IMG/VR virus record: IMGVR_UViG_3300036820_000468
Coordinates: 1 to 52,508 of that record
Source of the DNA: a virus
Direction: 5' to 3' (one strand)
Length of the DNA: 52,508 nucleotides
The notes under the pieces are model-generated. The model saw only the letters and a list, made by a program, of their open reading frames with translations, was not told the DNA's origin and did not search any database. Both the position numbers and the translations under genes were made by a program. Below, one piece after another: positions 22,247-29,928 of the stretch (position 1 is the first letter of the stretch; each line of letters begins with the position of its first letter).

Positions 22247-23975
22247 ACCGTACAATCTGGAGCTTTTTGCTCGTTTTGCCCGGCTTTTCTTCTGTAGGCG
22301 GATCGGGGAGAGCTATCTCCCACAGCAGACTACCCTTGCGCCGCTCAATATCGAAGAAGCCGTCTTCGACCTCACGCCCTTTCATAGTCAAACGAGCCCG
22401 TGCTTTGCGTTCGTCCTTAGCCATCATAATCGTCGTATCGACGCACGCCTGTCCTCCTAAGGTCCCCGCACCAGCATCGAAAGGATCGGTAGATCCCCAT
22501 TTTCCCTTACCCTTGGAAGCGTGATCAAGCATTAAAATGGGCACTTTATAACGGCGCGAAAGGTCCCAAATCGGTTGAAAAACACGGTACTCAGCCCGGA
22601 AGGCGCTCCCTTTTGTGCTCACCTGGCCAAAGAATGCAGCGACCGTATCGATGCAGATAAGCCGCGGGCGCTTGCTTTGTTTGACCCACTGTTCGATCTC
22701 TTCAAGGCCGCCTTGACCCGAGATCGGCCACTCGATTGCCATGCGCAGCGCGTCAGGGACATCACCCGCGCCCCAGAGCGCTCGGACGCGCTCCTGCAGC
22801 CGACGCGGGGAATCCTCGAGCGCCAGGTACAGCACGTCGCCCTGCTGCGAATCAAAACTCTGCGGATGGTCGGCGTAGGCGTACATCGAAATCGAGGACG
22901 GGAAGAGTGGCTTGCCCGCAGCGACGGCCAACGCGCACTGCAACGTGAGAAACGACTTCCCGGTCTTTGGCTTACCAAACAACTGCGTGGTGCCGTCGAC
23001 GATGAAGCCTCTGATCGCGTATCCAAGCGTTCCAAGATCTGCACGCATGAGTTCGGGGGCTGAAAAGGTCGTGATTGGCCCCGGCTCTTGTGTCGGCGAA
23101 CTCGTCGAGCTAGCGTACCCGCTAGAACGCCCTGCTTGTTGATTTTTTGTAATCGAGAGCCAAATCTTCTGCACCTGGGCCATATCCATCGGCGGGGTAT
23201 TACACGCGTTCCAGTTGACGAACTGACGCCAGCACTCGTTCCACTCCGTTTCGTCCGGGTGAGCAAAGAGCAAGCGACCGAGATACTTGGTCGCCATATC
23301 GTCGCGTTCACCCTCAACAACGCCCCCGAGGGCATCCTCCCAGGGCCGCGATGCCGGCGACGCAAGTTCCCCGACGGTCGTACCCCCGCCTCGCACTGCG
23401 GCGATCCGCTCGAGCACGAAGTCGGGCAGCGGGGCGATGCCCTCTTCGGGCTCCCGCTCCCAGACATAGCTCACGCCGTCGGGATGCGGCGAGGGCGGCG
23501 CGAGCACGTAGTTACCCTCACCGCGCAGCTCGACGAGGTCCCCGAAGAGCTTGACGCCGGGCAGCGCAGCGGGTTTGCCGTCAGTTCCAAGCGGCGGCCG
23601 AAAATAAAAATGACGGCCCTTTTTTGCCCGGGCCGTCGCTGTTGGAATGTTTCGGAGCGCTTCAATGAAGGCGTCGGCTTGCGGTGAACTCAGTTTCCCG
23701 ATACGATCGTCGTCGATAACGACCGCGTTGGAGATGCGCCCACAGACGATGGCTATACCACCGGTTGGGGCTTGAGCCGCCCACTGCTCCAATATATCGT
23801 CTCCGACACGTTGTTCTTGAAGGGCTTTCCAGGAATCGAGCGCCGGTCGTTTCCAATCTTTTCGAGGAGCGGTCGTGCCGGCGAGCACGGGCATCGTAGA
23901 AAAACCAAGCGAAGCATAGCGTAAATAATGCGCTGCGATACGATTCACGAACGACTCGTCATAGGTTGGTTGCAC
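22245..23975 (-). CDS. Bifunctional primase-polymerase / RepA-like helicase
   Basis: A replication protein. The N-terminal prim-pol domain has VVIDDD, KKGRHFYFRP and the stretch GDLVELRGEGNYVLAPPS, the landmarks of the bifunctional primase/polymerase family. A helical linker (FVNWNACNTPPMDMAQVQ) leads to an AAA/RecA-type helicase with Walker A LFGKPKTGKSFL, Walker B RLICIDTVAAFF, and MLDHASKGKGKWGSTDPF. The open frame extends to 24047 (TTG). However, a promoter at 24019-24047 would start RNA near 24012, so I take the GTG at 23975 as the first start inside the transcript; ribosome sites are weak. It is transcribed away from the helicase/polymerase operon. It primes and unwinds DNA at phage forks. 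Confidence 0.88.
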   Translation of the reverse strand: MQPTYDESFVNRIAAHYLRYASLGFSTMPVLAGTTAPRKDWKRPALDSWKALQEQRVGDDILEQWAAQAPTGGIAIVCGRISNAVVIDDDRIGKLSSPQADAFIEALRNIPTATARAKKGRHFYFRPPLGTDGKPAALPGVKLFGDLVELRGEGNYVLAPPSPHPDGVSYVWEREPEEGIAPLPDFVLERIAAVRGGGTTVGELASPASRPWEDALGGVVEGERDDMATKYLGRLLFAHPDETEWNECWRQFVNWNACNTPPMDMAQVQKIWLSITKNQQAGRSSGYASSTSSPTQEPGPITTFSAPELMRADLGTLGYAIRGFIVDGTTQLFGKPKTGKSFLTLQCALAVAAGKPLFPSSISMYAYADHPQSFDSQQGDVLYLALEDSPRRLQERVRALWGAGDVPDALRMAIEWPISGQGGLEEIEQWVKQSKRPRLICIDTVAAFFGQVSTKGSAFRAEYRVFQPIWDLSRRYKVPILMLDHASKGKGKWGSTDPFDAGAGTLGGQACVDTTIMMAKDERKARARLTMKGREVEDGFFDIERRKGSLLWEIALPDPPTEEKPGKTSKKLQIVR

Positions 23976-24018
23976 ACTTTCTTGAGGGCGCGGGCGCGTT
24001 TGGGGTGTTCGGGGCACA

Positions 24019-24047
24019 AGTATAAGTCGGCAGGGTCTTGACCGCAA
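24019..24047 (-). promoter_or_regulatory. Sigma70-type promoter for the primase-helicase
   Basis: Minus strand TTGCGG (24047-24042), 17 bases, TATACT (24024-24019). It overlaps the plus-strand promoter at 24038 by ten bases, so the two cannot be occupied together. Confidence 0.65.
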
Positions 24048-24067
24048 GACCGGCGTAACGCTACAAT
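24038..24067 (+). promoter_or_regulatory. Sigma70-type promoter for the replication operon
   Basis: TTGACC (24038-24043), 18 bases, TACAAT (24062-24067). RNA would start near 24074 with the sequence GTGCAACCCT. Drives the genes from 24103 on. Confidence 0.7.
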
Positions 24068-24102
24068 CCCGGGTGCAACCCTGCTATTAGGAGGCTCACG
24101 TT

Positions 24103-24225
24103 ATGAAGAAAGCAACTCTGCTCCGGCTACGCGAGTTCGTGCTCGTCCTTATCGTGGCGAGTGTTTTTGGTGTGATCTGCGCGCTCGTTTATAACAGCGC
24201 CGCGCCGCAGTCGTTCCCGCACTAA
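24103..24225 (+). CDS. Mini membrane protein (40 aa)
   Basis: MKKATLLRLREFVLVLIVAS then VFGVICALVYNSAAPQSFPH. Basic N-terminus and one hydrophobic helix. A strong ribosome site (TAGGAGG) lies about nine bases upstream. First gene of the replication operon, TAATG overlap with the next. Function unknown. Confidence 0.7.
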   Translation: MKKATLLRLREFVLVLIVASVFGVICALVYNSAAPQSFPH

Positions 24226-24347
24226 TGGGAACAAACGCACCGATCGTACGTGAATACGAGGTACCCGAACCGAAAGACAATCCGCTGCCGCAGTCGTTGC
24301 CCGCAATGCCGAGCAAGCCGCCGGTGGAAGATCCGGTACCCGCATGA
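24225..24347 (+). CDS. Small Pro-rich protein (40 aa)
   Basis: MGTNAPIVREYEVPEPKDNP, then LPQSLPAMPSKPPVEDPVPA. Acidic and proline-rich, probably extended. Coupled on both sides (TAATG, ATGA). It follows a mini membrane protein, an arrangement reminiscent of paired membrane/periplasmic peptides, but there is no signal sequence of its own. Confidence 0.6.
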   Translation: MGTNAPIVREYEVPEPKDNPLPQSLPAMPSKPPVEDPVPA

Positions 24348-25114
24348 GTCACGAACCTTTAAGCGACGCGTACAAAAAAGCGTACGACGCAGTAATGAAA
24401 GATTTGCGTGCCTTCGAGTTCGCGCCGATGCCGTTTCCGTTTTACGAGGGTATCCCACCGAAGCCGACCGGTTTTAGCGTCGCCGAACTGCTTGGGCTAT
24501 ACGTTCCAAAGGACGACGATCCGTACGTTTTAGATAAAGACACACAGCTTTTTCTTCCGCGCGATTACGATCGTTACGCTTATTACCCTTCCAGTTCTAG
24601 TTTCCTGAATGCGCTAATGCCGCCGCCGCCTTCGCCGTGCTGCTATCCGCGCTCGTGGCCGAACTATATGCCGTGGTCGTGGCTTATTGACGACGAGCCG
24701 AAAACGGTAGTACCGCCGAAACCGGAAAAGGTAAAGCAAGATACGTGCGTCGTCGGGTACCGCAACTGGCTTTTGCTATTCGTCGGCGAGCAGCAAGTGC
24801 TACTGCGATCAACGGCCGTTCGTCACTACGTTTGGCCGCCGGGCGAAGCCGCAAAAGGTGAGTCGCCAACCGGTAACGGGCTGTACGCGTATACAACTTT
24901 GAAGCGGGCACGGGCCAATGCGTACGGTACCGACGTACTTGGTCATGTCAAACTTTGGGGCACGGTTTACGAACATTCCGACGGTGTCTTTCGTGGCGGG
25001 CGCGGGTATCCCACAAAACTTTTAGTTCACAAAGACGTAAAGAACGCGAAGAACGTCGCGCAGATGCTCGCACGGGCTTACGGATGCGACGTCGTTGTCG
25101 GCTACGACGACTGA
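24344..25114 (+). CDS. Hypothetical protein (256 aa)
   Basis: N-terminal half: helical start (SDAYKKAYDAVMKDLRAF) and a Pro/Tyr/Trp-rich segment (PPPPSPCCYPRSWPNYMPW). C-terminal half (GLYAYTTLKRARANAYGTDV, GHVKLWGTVYEHSDGVFRGG) resembles small phage and actinobacterial proteins with a G-x-V-x2-H core whose role is unknown. ATGA overlap upstream; the helicase starts 20 bases before its end. Confidence 0.65.
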   Translation: MSHEPLSDAYKKAYDAVMKDLRAFEFAPMPFPFYEGIPPKPTGFSVAELLGLYVPKDDDPYVLDKDTQLFLPRDYDRYAYYPSSSSFLNALMPPPPSPCCYPRSWPNYMPWSWLIDDEPKTVVPPKPEKVKQDTCVVGYRNWLLLFVGEQQVLLRSTAVRHYVWPPGEAAKGESPTGNGLYAYTTLKRARANAYGTDVLGHVKLWGTVYEHSDGVFRGGRGYPTKLLVHKDVKNAKNVAQMLARAYGCDVVVGYDD

Positions 25115-27434
25115 GTATTGGGCGCACCAGCTCGCTGACGCCCAACAGTATGCAGCAGTTCCCGGACACTTTCGCTTCTGGGATCCACGAACCGGGAAAA
25201 CGCGCGGCACTGTATTAGAGATCGCGATCTGGATTCAGCAGTTCGGAATCAAAAAGATTCTGATCGTTGCGCCTGTTGACGGCTGCAGCGTTTGGCTCAA
25301 AGAGGACGAGCTTGGACGCTTTGACGCTAGCAAGGTTTGCATCGTCGATCTTTCGACCGACGATCCGATTCGCGAACGCAGCCTCGTTTTGGGGTCGCTC
25401 AAGCAGGTGCGACCAACGATCGTCGTCGTCAACCGCGACGTCATTTTCCGCAAGCGCATCGTTACGAAGACCAAAGAAGTTCCCGACGTCTTCGCCGGCA
25501 CGACGGAGATCAGCAGCACGAAGCATTACGCCGGGCTGCTTGACGCATTGCTCAAATGGGGGCCCGAAGCGGTCGTGCTTGACGAGTGTGTGCCTGCTGG
25601 GACGCTAGTATCAACGCCTTATGGCGACATCCCCATTGAAGCATTAACCGTAGGAGCCGTGGTTTGGGGTTTTGACGAAGCGGCGGGAACACGTATCCCT
25701 GCTATTGTGACACAGACGTTTGCGCAACGATCGACAGCGCCTCTCGTTAAAATAAATGATGTTACGATGACCGCAAATCATCCAGTCTGGATCGGTACTG
25801 AATATATTGCAGCGGGTCGCTTGCAGGATAATGCTTTAGTGTACTACACTACTACAAATGATCCTAGCCAAAAAATGCGCCCGGTGCGCGCGTCGGTTCG
25901 AGTACATCAAGACAACCCGAACACGCAAGTTCTGCTCCAATCGTTGCAGCAATGCTGCAACATTAGAAGGCAAGAACTTTCGGGGTTACATCACTTCGAA
26001 ACGCAACCCGTTTCGAACCCGAGAAGTACAGATAAAGGCTTTAGCTGCGAGCAAAGCTCACGGCTACGCGCATCTAACGGGGGGGAATGGCACGGGGATA
26101 ACTCACCCTCAAGCCTTGCTGCTGGAGCAACTGACCGACTGGGTTCCATCGTTTTGGATTCGTTTAGAAGGGACACTTTACGAGATCGATATAGCGCATC
26201 CAGCGCTACAGATCGCAATAGAGGTAGATGGACAGAGTCACAACGCCAAAACGGTTCGTGCTCGCGACGCTCGCAAGGACAAGCGCTTACGGATGGCGGG
26301 ATGGGTGGTAGTCCGGATTTGGAACAAAGAGATTTTGCGGGACCTTCCCAAAGTTCTCAAGCGATTACAGTCTATAACATTGAAACGTCAACGGGTAACT
26401 ACTTCGCGGGAGGTTTAGCCGTACATAACTGCCACGATTATCGCCGGATCTCCAGCAAACGCGGACAGGCTGCCGAAGCGCTGGCCAAGCGGGCGCGTTT
26501 CCGACGCGGGCTCTCCGGTACGCCCGATCCGCGCGATTACCTGGACTTTTACGGGCAGTATAAGATCGTCGCACCACACGTCTTTGGAACCCGTAAATCC
26601 GATTTCCAAGACCGATACTGCAAAATGTCGTATCATTTTCCGAACAAGGTAGATGGCTACCGGAACGTGGAGGAGCTTCGTGCCAAACTTTTTTCCGTGG
26701 CGTCACGCGTCCGACAAGAAGACTGCTTCGATATGCCCGAAATCCTACCCGACATCTTCGTTGACGTTCCACTCTCACGACTTGCTCGGGAGCTTTATTC
26801 CGAGCTTACCGCTAATTACGTTGCTGAGTTCCTCGGGATCGAACTCGACGCGACCCACCAGCTCTCGCGGCTGACCATCCTGCACCAGCTCGCCCAGGGC
26901 TTCGTACGCGACGAGCAAGGTAACCCCGAATGGGTCTTTGACGGTAAGATCAAAGCCGCGCACGATTACATCGAAGAGATGCTGCGCGCCGATAAGCGTG
27001 TGGTCGTCTACCATCACTATACGCCCGAAGGCGAACGGCTCTTTAACGAGTGCGTCAAAGAGTACGGCGCAAAGCGGGTCGGGCGTTTGAGCGGCGGCGT
27101 CACGCGGCTCGACCGCTCGCCACACCCGTTTGCCGACCGTCCGCAGATGCGCGTCTTCGTTGCCCAAGAGAGCACCGCGCAGTTGGCCATCAGTCTGCGC
27201 GAAGCCGATCACGTGCTCTGGTACTCCTGGGGCCCGGCCGCCGATGTGAACTATCAGGCCCGCCAGCGAATCTTCGATGAGCGCTCCAAGAAGCCGCACG
27301 GGCTCTCATATACGTTCTTACGCAGCGTCAACACAGCGGACGCGTTCATGACCAACACGATCGCGCGCAAGCGCACGGCCTCACAAATGCTACTGGACTT
27401 TGGCTTTGCAAAAGCCGCTAAGGGAGAAGCGTAA
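25095..27434 (+). CDS. SF2 (SNF2-like) helicase interrupted by an intein
   Basis: Motif I WDPRTGKT (res 29-36), motif Ia ILIVAP, motif II formed by VVLDE + CHDYR across the intein (a DECH box), motif III RRGLSGTPDPRDYLDFYG, and C-terminal motifs KRVVVYHHYTPEGE and ADHVLWYSWGPAADVNYQ. With the intein (res 165-445) removed the enzyme is about 498 residues, typical for phage SF2 helicases. TTG start inside the end of the preceding gene; no better start fits the Q-motif region (YWAHQLADAQQYA). The stop is directly followed by the ATG of the polymerase gene. Likely a replication or recombination helicase. Confidence 0.88.
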   Translation: MSATTTEYWAHQLADAQQYAAVPGHFRFWDPRTGKTRGTVLEIAIWIQQFGIKKILIVAPVDGCSVWLKEDELGRFDASKVCIVDLSTDDPIRERSLVLGSLKQVRPTIVVVNRDVIFRKRIVTKTKEVPDVFAGTTEISSTKHYAGLLDALLKWGPEAVVLDECVPAGTLVSTPYGDIPIEALTVGAVVWGFDEAAGTRIPAIVTQTFAQRSTAPLVKINDVTMTANHPVWIGTEYIAAGRLQDNALVYYTTTNDPSQKMRPVRASVRVHQDNPNTQVLLQSLQQCCNIRRQELSGLHHFETQPVSNPRSTDKGFSCEQSSRLRASNGGEWHGDNSPSSLAAGATDRLGSIVLDSFRRDTLRDRYSASSATDRNRGRWTESQRQNGSCSRRSQGQALTDGGMGGSPDLEQRDFAGPSQSSQAITVYNIETSTGNYFAGGLAVHNCHDYRRISSKRGQAAEALAKRARFRRGLSGTPDPRDYLDFYGQYKIVAPHVFGTRKSDFQDRYCKMSYHFPNKVDGYRNVEELRAKLFSVASRVRQEDCFDMPEILPDIFVDVPLSRLARELYSELTANYVAEFLGIELDATHQLSRLTILHQLAQGFVRDEQGNPEWVFDGKIKAAHDYIEEMLRADKRVVVYHHYTPEGERLFNECVKEYGAKRVGRLSGGVTRLDRSPHPFADRPQMRVFVAQESTAQLAISLREADHVLWYSWGPAADVNYQARQRIFDERSKKPHGLSYTFLRSVNTADAFMTNTIARKRTASQMLLDFGFAKAAKGEA
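25587..26429 (+). mobile_element. Intein in the helicase DECH box (281 aa) with an out-of-frame endonuclease gene
   Basis: N-terminal splicing block: Cys1 with CVPAGTLVSTPYGDIPIEAL; block B with MTANHPVWIG. C-terminal blocks: ITVYNIETSTGNYFAGGLAV then His-Asn, followed by Cys+1. It is inserted exactly between Glu and Cys of motif II, so helicase activity needs splicing. The middle 170 codons (about 25860-26365) in the splicing frame are Ser/Arg/Gln-rich and resemble no domain. In the +1 frame the same DNA encodes a recognisable endonuclease (25858-26418). Confidence 0.92.
25858..26418 (+). CDS. EDxHD/Vsr-like homing endonuclease nested in the intein, +1 frame
   Basis: A 186-residue protein read in the +1 frame relative to the helicase. 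N-terminal zinc ribbon C7-x2-C10...C26-x3-C30 (CARCARRFEYIKTTRTRKF), a GGNG/THPQ segment (res 75-85), and a Vsr/DUF559-type nuclease core: TLYEIDIAHP, LQIAIEVDGQSHN, GWVVVRIWNKEIL. Glu/Asp and His positions of this PD-(D/E)xK-related fold are kept. No ribosome site was found before the ATG, so translation may depend on frameshifting or weak initiation. The last 50 bases also encode the intein C-terminal splicing block in the other frame. The domain logic of this frame is much better than that of the splicing frame, so it is real coding sequence. Confidence 0.85.
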   Translation: MILAKKCARCARRFEYIKTTRTRKFCSNRCSNAATLEGKNFRGYITSKRNPFRTREVQIKALAASKAHGYAHLTGGNGTGITHPQALLLEQLTDWVPSFWIRLEGTLYEIDIAHPALQIAIEVDGQSHNAKTVRARDARKDKRLRMAGWVVVRIWNKEILRDLPKVLKRLQSITLKRQRVTTSREV

Positions 27435-29837
27435 ATGCCCCGCACCCACCGTGAAATGGACAGAGTCTTCGCCGAGGTTTTTAATGAGTTGCTCCGTCAG
27501 AACCGGTTGCGCGATTGCAGGGCGCTGATGATCGTCGGGGAAGCGCCTGGTGCCGAGGAAGATCACTACGGCCGCCCGTTCATCGGTAAGGCCGGACAGA
27601 TACTCGCAACGCTCCTAACCGAGAACGGATTCAAACGTGAAGAAATCTATATCACCAACGCGGCCAAATGCCGCCCGCCGAAAAACCGCGACCCCAAAGC
27701 CGCCGAAATCAAAGCGTGCCGCCAGTACCTCAAAGCCGAGATCGAAGCCGTGCAGCCACGCCTTATCGTTTCGCTTGGTAATAACGCCCTCAAAAGTCTC
27801 ACTGGCGAGACAGGGATCTCCAAGCACCGAGGCAGTGTGCTCCCATTGCTTCCGCACTTTGAAGCAAGCGATTGCGGTGTTTTTGTTGCAACTCACCCTG
27901 CGGCAGCGCTTCACTACCCCCATTTCATTGAACAGATCCGAGATGACTTAGGGCTGCTGCGCAAGACGTTCTACGGCGAGTTTGTCACGATCGAGACGCC
28001 GTGGTCGCCCGACCCATGGCCCGATGGCGTACCCAACGGTTATGATGGCTCGCAGATGTGGTCGTTCGACCTTGAAACCAACGCCAGTGAAACACGCGAT
28101 CCGTTCGCAAAGGTCTACCTCTGCGGAATCGACGACGGCCGCAGCATCAAAATGCGTGACGACGCCTTCGGAACGGCAGTTCTCCTTAGGGGCCATACAC
28201 AGCGACTCGTCGGCCACAACAGCTCGCGCTTCGACCGTCTGCATCTGCGTAAGGCAACCGGCATCGACATCAAGTGCGACGACACGATGCTGATGGGCTG
28301 GCTCCTCCACGAAGAATGGGGACCGGCAAAGCGGCTCAACCTCGAATCGCTGTGCGTCGGCGAACTCGGTGTCGAACCGTGGAAGCGCGACGTTACCTGG
28401 GACTGGCGCAAGCCGACGACGATCCCCTGGGACGAGGCCAAGGCCTACTGCGCGCACGACACGCGGCTTACGCGAATGCTCGCCCAGCGCCTGATTCCGC
28501 AACTGCAGGAACAGGAGCTTTATACGTTTTATGATCGGCTGTTGTTGCCGGCGTCGCGCGCACTGGCTGACATGGAAGAGCGCGGCCTGGTCGTCATCGA
28601 CGTAAACGTACGCGCCGCTCGAGCCTTCTACGAAGAGAAAACCGCACGATTTCTCAACGAGGTCAAGCAAGTCGCTGCCAACTACGGACTCGAATCGTTC
28701 AATCCGGGCAGCACGAAGCAAGTCGGTCAACTGCTCTTCGATAAGCTAGGCTACTTCGCCGAAGAGTTCACGCCCACAGGTGCTGCGTCGACTAACGTCG
28801 GCGTCATCAAGACGCTACGCGAGAACCTCGGCGACGAGGCCAGCCCCGTGCTCGACGCGACGCTGCGTTACCGCAAGTGCCGCAACAAAATGCTGGGTAC
28901 CTATATCGCTCACTACGAAAACGAGCGCGACTACTTCGGCCGCTGGTACCCGTGGTATTCACTCACGCAGACCGCCACAGGCCGCACATCGGGGAGCGCG
29001 CAGCAGATTCCGCGTGGCGACACCGAACTGGTTGATCCAGGCGAGCATCCGATGATCCGGCGCTGCGTGGGCGGCGAGCCGGGTGAAGTCATCCTCGACA
29101 TCGATTTTGCGCAGCTCGAGATGCGGGTCGCCGCATCGAGGTACGTCTTTGACGAGCCCAACCTGCGCGCGGCCTTCGAACAGAACCTCGACGTGCATCT
29201 GCTGCTTGCATCGACGATCACAGGCAAACCGCTCGAGCATGTCACCAAAACCGAACGCCAAAACGCCAAGCCGCCAAACTTTCTGTTCCTATACGGCGGC
29301 GAGGAGGATATGTACCGGCGCACGCTGCTCGAAGACCAGGACATCGTCAAGAGCTGGGCGCAGGCCAACCACGAACGCAACGCGTTCTTTGCGCGCTGGT
29401 CGGGACTGCCCGCCGGGCACGTGCGCGTGATCGCCGAGCTGCAGGCCGCTGGCCGAGTGCGAACGCTCTTCGGAACGCTGCGCCGGCTGCCCAACGTCTA
29501 TTCCGAGGAGCGCAAGGTCCGGGTCGAATCGTTCCGCCAGGCCGTCAACGCCAAGGTCCAGACGCCCGCCTGCCACATGGCGCTCATCGGATTGGTCCTG
29601 CTGACCGCTGCGGGCTTCAAGGTGCGTTCGTTTCAGCACGACGCATACTTAGTCGGGATCGAGGACTCCGAGGCCGTCGTGCGCCGCGCAGCGGCCCAAA
29701 TCAAGGAGCTTTTGGAACGGGGCGTGCCTGAGGTCATGGCCTCGACCTTTGGGATCGACTGGGACGTGCCGCTCAAGGTCGACATGAAATGCGGAACGGC
29801 CTGGACGGAAAATGACCGTGGTCACTGGTTGACATAA
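27435..29837 (+). CDS. Uracil-DNA glycosylase-like domain fused to DNA polymerase I (family A)
   Basis: Residues 30-175: family 4/5-type UDG fold with GEAPG (35-39), GRPFIGKAG, ITNAAKCRPP and THPAAALHYP (HPAA 154-157). Only the later pair of the usual four iron-sulfur cysteines (C79, C95) is in place; an N-terminal C-x2-C is missing. Residues 205-360: 3'-5' exonuclease with SFDLETNA (D212, E214), VGHNSSRFD and YCAHDTRLT. Residues 380-800: polymerase with motif A LDIDFAQLEMR, motif B RQNAKPPNFLFLYG, and motif C QHDAYL, where the usual Glu after Asp is Ala. There is no 5' nuclease domain. The main replicative polymerase; the UDG part may recognise or remove uracil in DNA. Confidence 0.93.
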   Translation: MPRTHREMDRVFAEVFNELLRQNRLRDCRALMIVGEAPGAEEDHYGRPFIGKAGQILATLLTENGFKREEIYITNAAKCRPPKNRDPKAAEIKACRQYLKAEIEAVQPRLIVSLGNNALKSLTGETGISKHRGSVLPLLPHFEASDCGVFVATHPAAALHYPHFIEQIRDDLGLLRKTFYGEFVTIETPWSPDPWPDGVPNGYDGSQMWSFDLETNASETRDPFAKVYLCGIDDGRSIKMRDDAFGTAVLLRGHTQRLVGHNSSRFDRLHLRKATGIDIKCDDTMLMGWLLHEEWGPAKRLNLESLCVGELGVEPWKRDVTWDWRKPTTIPWDEAKAYCAHDTRLTRMLAQRLIPQLQEQELYTFYDRLLLPASRALADMEERGLVVIDVNVRAARAFYEEKTARFLNEVKQVAANYGLESFNPGSTKQVGQLLFDKLGYFAEEFTPTGAASTNVGVIKTLRENLGDEASPVLDATLRYRKCRNKMLGTYIAHYENERDYFGRWYPWYSLTQTATGRTSGSAQQIPRGDTELVDPGEHPMIRRCVGGEPGEVILDIDFAQLEMRVAASRYVFDEPNLRAAFEQNLDVHLLLASTITGKPLEHVTKTERQNAKPPNFLFLYGGEEDMYRRTLLEDQDIVKSWAQANHERNAFFARWSGLPAGHVRVIAELQAAGRVRTLFGTLRRLPNVYSEERKVRVESFRQAVNAKVQTPACHMALIGLVLLTAAGFKVRSFQHDAYLVGIEDSEAVVRRAAAQIKELLERGVPEVMASTFGIDWDVPLKVDMKCGTAWTENDRGHWLT

Positions 29838-29857
29838 ATCCGGCAATAGTCTACGAT
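29829..29857 (+). promoter_or_regulatory. Near-consensus sigma70 promoter
   Basis: TTGACA (29829-29834), 17 bases, TACGAT (29852-29857). The -35 overlaps the end of the polymerase gene. RNA would start near 29865 with GATGCAACCCTC, the same beginning as from the promoter at 24038. It drives the nuclease, Sak4 and following genes. Confidence 0.75.
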
Positions 29858-29865
29858 TCCCGACG

Positions 29866-29928
29866 ATGCAACCCTCACCTGTTTCCGACGACGTCCTCCG
29901 CTATTGCGGGGGCACTCCGCTTTTATGA
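29866..29928 (+). CDS. Possible leaderless mini-ORF (20 aa)
   Basis: MQPSPVSDDVLRYCGGTPLL. The ATG lies at or next to the predicted RNA start of the promoter at 29829, and the TGA overlaps the nuclease start (ATGA). It may serve to load ribosomes for the next gene. Very tentative. Confidence 0.25.
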   Translation: MQPSPVSDDVLRYCGGTPLL

